DNA of 64,000 nt. It comes from Peromyscus leucopus. Taxonomy: Eukaryota; Chordata; Mammalia; Rodentia; Cricetidae. The position numbers and the translations under genes were made by a program. Below, piece after piece: positions 61,815-64,000 of this stretch. How positions within the stretch are numbered: the first letter of the stretch is position 1; every line of letters starts with the position of its first letter. The DNA is taken from assembly GCF_004664715.2 (NCBI RefSeq), contig NC_051072.1, forward strand, positions 30,897,994 to 30,961,993, in the 5' to 3' direction. Below the pieces are notes generated by a model that had not been told where the DNA came from, ran no database searches, and was given only the letters and a program-made list of their open reading frames with translations.

Positions 61815-62690
61815 TCCATTAAGGGAAAGCTACTACTTTTTAGTCAGAAGAATGGAAGTTAAGTCCTGGTGGATATATGATATCTGCTTTAAAGATTAGG
61901 ACATTGCACAGTATTGTCTCTCCCTTAAATGTTAATCCAATTGAGCCTGTCAGTCATAAGGTCAGGAGACCAGTCAGCCCCTAGGAAAGCTGATTTACCT
62001 AATGGCATTCTAAGAATGTGGGAGGAATAATTATCTCCTTCATGATCAGCTTTCAGAGAAAGACTGGAAGCCATGTCTCCTCTGGGCTTCTTGTAATGAA
62101 CACAGCAGGTGTGAGAAAAGCCTATGGCATACAAAAGTAGGAGCTGTGGATGCTATACAAATGTCTTATAGAGGGTCACACACTCTGTGACCCTGTCCTT
62201 TGTGAGCTTCCTCCTCATTCTTCTAGACCTCTCTGCTCCTACTTGGGAGGTATTTTCTCTCTCCTAATGAGCTGTCTCCTTCCTCACCCTCTGGTCTTTC
62301 TCACCCTCCCAGTCTCACTCCCCCTGTCCACTCTGCAATTGCTTCTTGGCCCTCATGGTTGAACATGTCTGCTTTCTTGAGTTCTAACTAAAAGGCATAG
62401 CTTTCCCTTCTCTTCTCCATCTCTTTCTCTACCAGCTACCAGGATTTACAGTTTGCCTACCCTGTTCCTTTTTCCCTCATTCTCTAATAGAAAATGGTCT
62501 TTGAGTTTCTTTCTTTTTTCTAAGTCTTTTTTAAATAGTTTTTTTTATTATTAAGAAATTTTTTTATTCATTTTACATACCAATCACAGATTCCCCTCTT
62601 CCCTCCTCCCAACCCTCCGGCCTCCCATGGGGAGTCTAAGTCTTTCATTAACAGGGCTAAGAACCCACATAAAGGAAACCTTGATTTATT
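61815..62690 (+). repeat. Unassigned interspersed repeat, copy 2, interrupted by an L1
   Basis: A direct-orientation relative of 49875-50525 (tccattaagggaaagctact, tgggaggaataattatctcc, caggatttacagtttgccta). The truncated L1 at 62530-62634 sits near its right end, where copy 1 has no insertion. Confidence 0.65.
62530..62634 (-). mobile_element. Severely 5'-truncated L1 with 11-bp TSD
   Basis: Only the last ~105 bp of the L1 3' UTR are present, T-rich at the left (poly(A) complement) and ending cctcccatggggag. tctaagtcttt flanks it at 62519-62529 and 62635-62645. Confidence 0.9.
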
Positions 62691-63779
62691 TCCAAATAGG
62701 CCAGGACATTCAAAAAGAGGTTTCAGAGCTGTCTAACCAGGCTGGAAACAATTATTTCACTGAGCTTGGAGTAAAGGGTTAAAGGGGGAGTGAGGCAAAA
62801 ACTACAAAAATAGGAATCACTTTGTCACTGATTTTTTTTTTTATTCTTGGTAAATGTAGGGTGAAATTTGAAGTAATAAAATTGTGAATACACCATCAAC
62901 AGGTTCTTCACACCTTCTCCAAAACTAGTACCTACTTCTTAAAAAATGCAATGGAGTAGAGATGGAATAAAGTTCAGAGATTTCAGTCCTCTGCTAACTT
63001 AGGACAGGTCCCCATGACAAGGATTACTGGTGTTCTGGTTTTTCCATCCTATTTCTGTATGCCTTAAAACAGCAGGTGTGCTGAATACACTGTGGGCTTA
63101 AAATTTCTAAAGATGTATGTTAAAGTCATACTGTATCCTCTAATTTCTAGCATAGTGCTGGATACTATAAAGCAGTATTGAGGAATCTTTAAAGAGAATA
63201 TTTTCTTCATGAGTGTATTGTTTATTTTTGCTATGACATAAGAGCTTATGAATCATGGGCTGGCAGTAGAACTTGAGATGTCCTTTGGTCTGGAGTTCAT
63301 ATAATAATAGAGTTCATACCAATAACTAAATTCACTATTCTAGGAATACGGCAACTTTTCTTTAAAATCATGAAAATTTGGTGCCGAGATAGATAATTTA
63401 AAATTTTAATGAGGTATTTAATGGTTTTACTTCTTCTGGGGACAGTATTTTAACAGTATGATTACTTTAATGGAGACTGGATAGCACCTAAGAGGAGATT
63501 TCAAAAGGCCTTTGCAAATGCAGGCATAAAAGGATAATGGACAGCTTTGAAGAAAAAGTGAAACCTGTGCAAATGTTCCATCTGTAATATCCTAGGCCTG
63601 GAGGATAATAATGCCCCTCTAGAGTAAAGGTGCTACAGACAGAACACACAGACATCTGAAATTCAAATGCTTAGCCAAGATTTGTCTCATTCCAGGTATG
63701 CAGCCTGTTTAACTGATAGGAGCCTCAGTTCCTTTGTGCGTTATTTATTGATTTATGTTTCCATTTTCATTAGCCTTTG

Positions 63780-64000
63780 TTAATTGTACAAAGCAAATAG
63801 TTTCATTATGAAATTTCATAAATGTATATAATATATAGATTGTCTTCAGTCCCCAATTACCATATCCTGCTCCTCCTTACCACTGTTCCCCTTCTGCCTC
63901 CAAGCCTTCCTTACACCTTCATGTATTATCTGTTATTTTATTATCTATTTTTTAGTTATTATTATTGCTATATATACATATATATAAAACCTATTGAATA
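63780..64000 (-). mobile_element. L1 3' UTR fragment running off the window (minus orientation)
   Basis: gtttcattatgaaatttcat, aaatgtatataatatataga and attaccatatcctgctcctc, then a pyrimidine-rich stretch, match the reverse complement of an old rodent L1 3' UTR. Confidence 0.65.

Larger units (their letters stand above)
26775..64000 (-). other. Hcn1: HCN1 intron 6, running past the window end
   Basis: Everything above exon 7 is intronic. Exon 6 would encode the start of the cAMP-binding domain as an open frame of over 60 codons beginning with an internal Met, and no such minus-strand frame occurs. The intron is therefore at least 37.2 kb. Stretches where I recognise neither a gene nor a clear repeat are 27181-27754, 27946-28842, 29300-30610, 30670-33910, 37231-38157, 38276-39330, 40913-41820, 42204-43930, 46270-47094, 47473-49870, 50530-51429, 51816-53309, 53870-54250, 54375-55360, 55420-56075, 58303-59190, 59330-61810 and 62691-63779. 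Confidence 0.85.

Noticed and set aside
26775..64000. Search for HCN1 exon 6
   Set aside because: No minus-strand frame with the start of the cAMP-binding domain occurs, so exon 6 is judged to lie beyond the window.
1..64000. CRISPR arrays, tRNA or rRNA genes, bacterial-type operons
   Set aside because: Nothing of the kind is visible. The tRNA-like sequences found are heads of ID, B2 and B3 SINEs.

Overview
The window is rodent nuclear DNA, most likely from a cricetid (hamster, vole or deer-mouse group). The evidence is the dense set of B1, B2, B3, ID, B4/RSINE1-like and LINE-1 copies, the B1 subfamily reading gtagctttgcgcctttcct...cttggtagcccaggctggcc, a B1-containing LTR of a type I associate with cricetids, and long (CA)n, (CT)n and (GA)n tracts. 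The species call is inference from repeat types, not from a database match.

One gene is certain. The minus strand carries the last two coding exons of HCN1, the hyperpolarization-activated cyclic nucleotide-gated channel 1. Exon 7 (26610-26774) encodes 54 residues of the cAMP-binding domain, including the phosphate-binding cassette arginine-threonine pair. Exon 8 (22043-22962) encodes the end of the C-helix and the whole cytoplasmic tail, with a 24-glutamine tract and the C-terminal Ser-Asn-Leu. Both exons have consensus splice sites, and the codon phases join exactly. The N-terminus, all membrane segments and the first part of the cyclic-nucleotide-binding domain lie beyond position 64000. 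No exon 6 reading frame was found here, so intron 6 covers 26775 to the window end, at least 37 kb.

Layout by rising coordinate: 1-14.6 kb is intergenic DNA downstream of HCN1, rich in SINEs and microsatellites with one LTR-like stretch. From 14.6 to 22.0 kb there is almost no interspersed repeat apart from one recent B2, which fits a long HCN1 3' UTR. Then come exon 8, intron 7 (with an L1 tail and a TG tract), exon 7, and intron 6. Intron 6 holds several L1 pieces, two solo LTRs with perfect 6-bp target duplications, an inverted (twin-primed) L1, SINEs, microsatellites and several small local duplications.

I saw no tRNA, rRNA, CRISPR, origin or second protein-coding gene. No new biological system is evident. 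The items most worth a second look are the twin-primed L1, the B1-bearing solo LTR, the unexplained CpG-rich patch at 57.2-57.5 kb, the 83-bp and 70-bp local duplications, and two related unassigned repeats 12 kb apart, one of which hosts a truncated L1.
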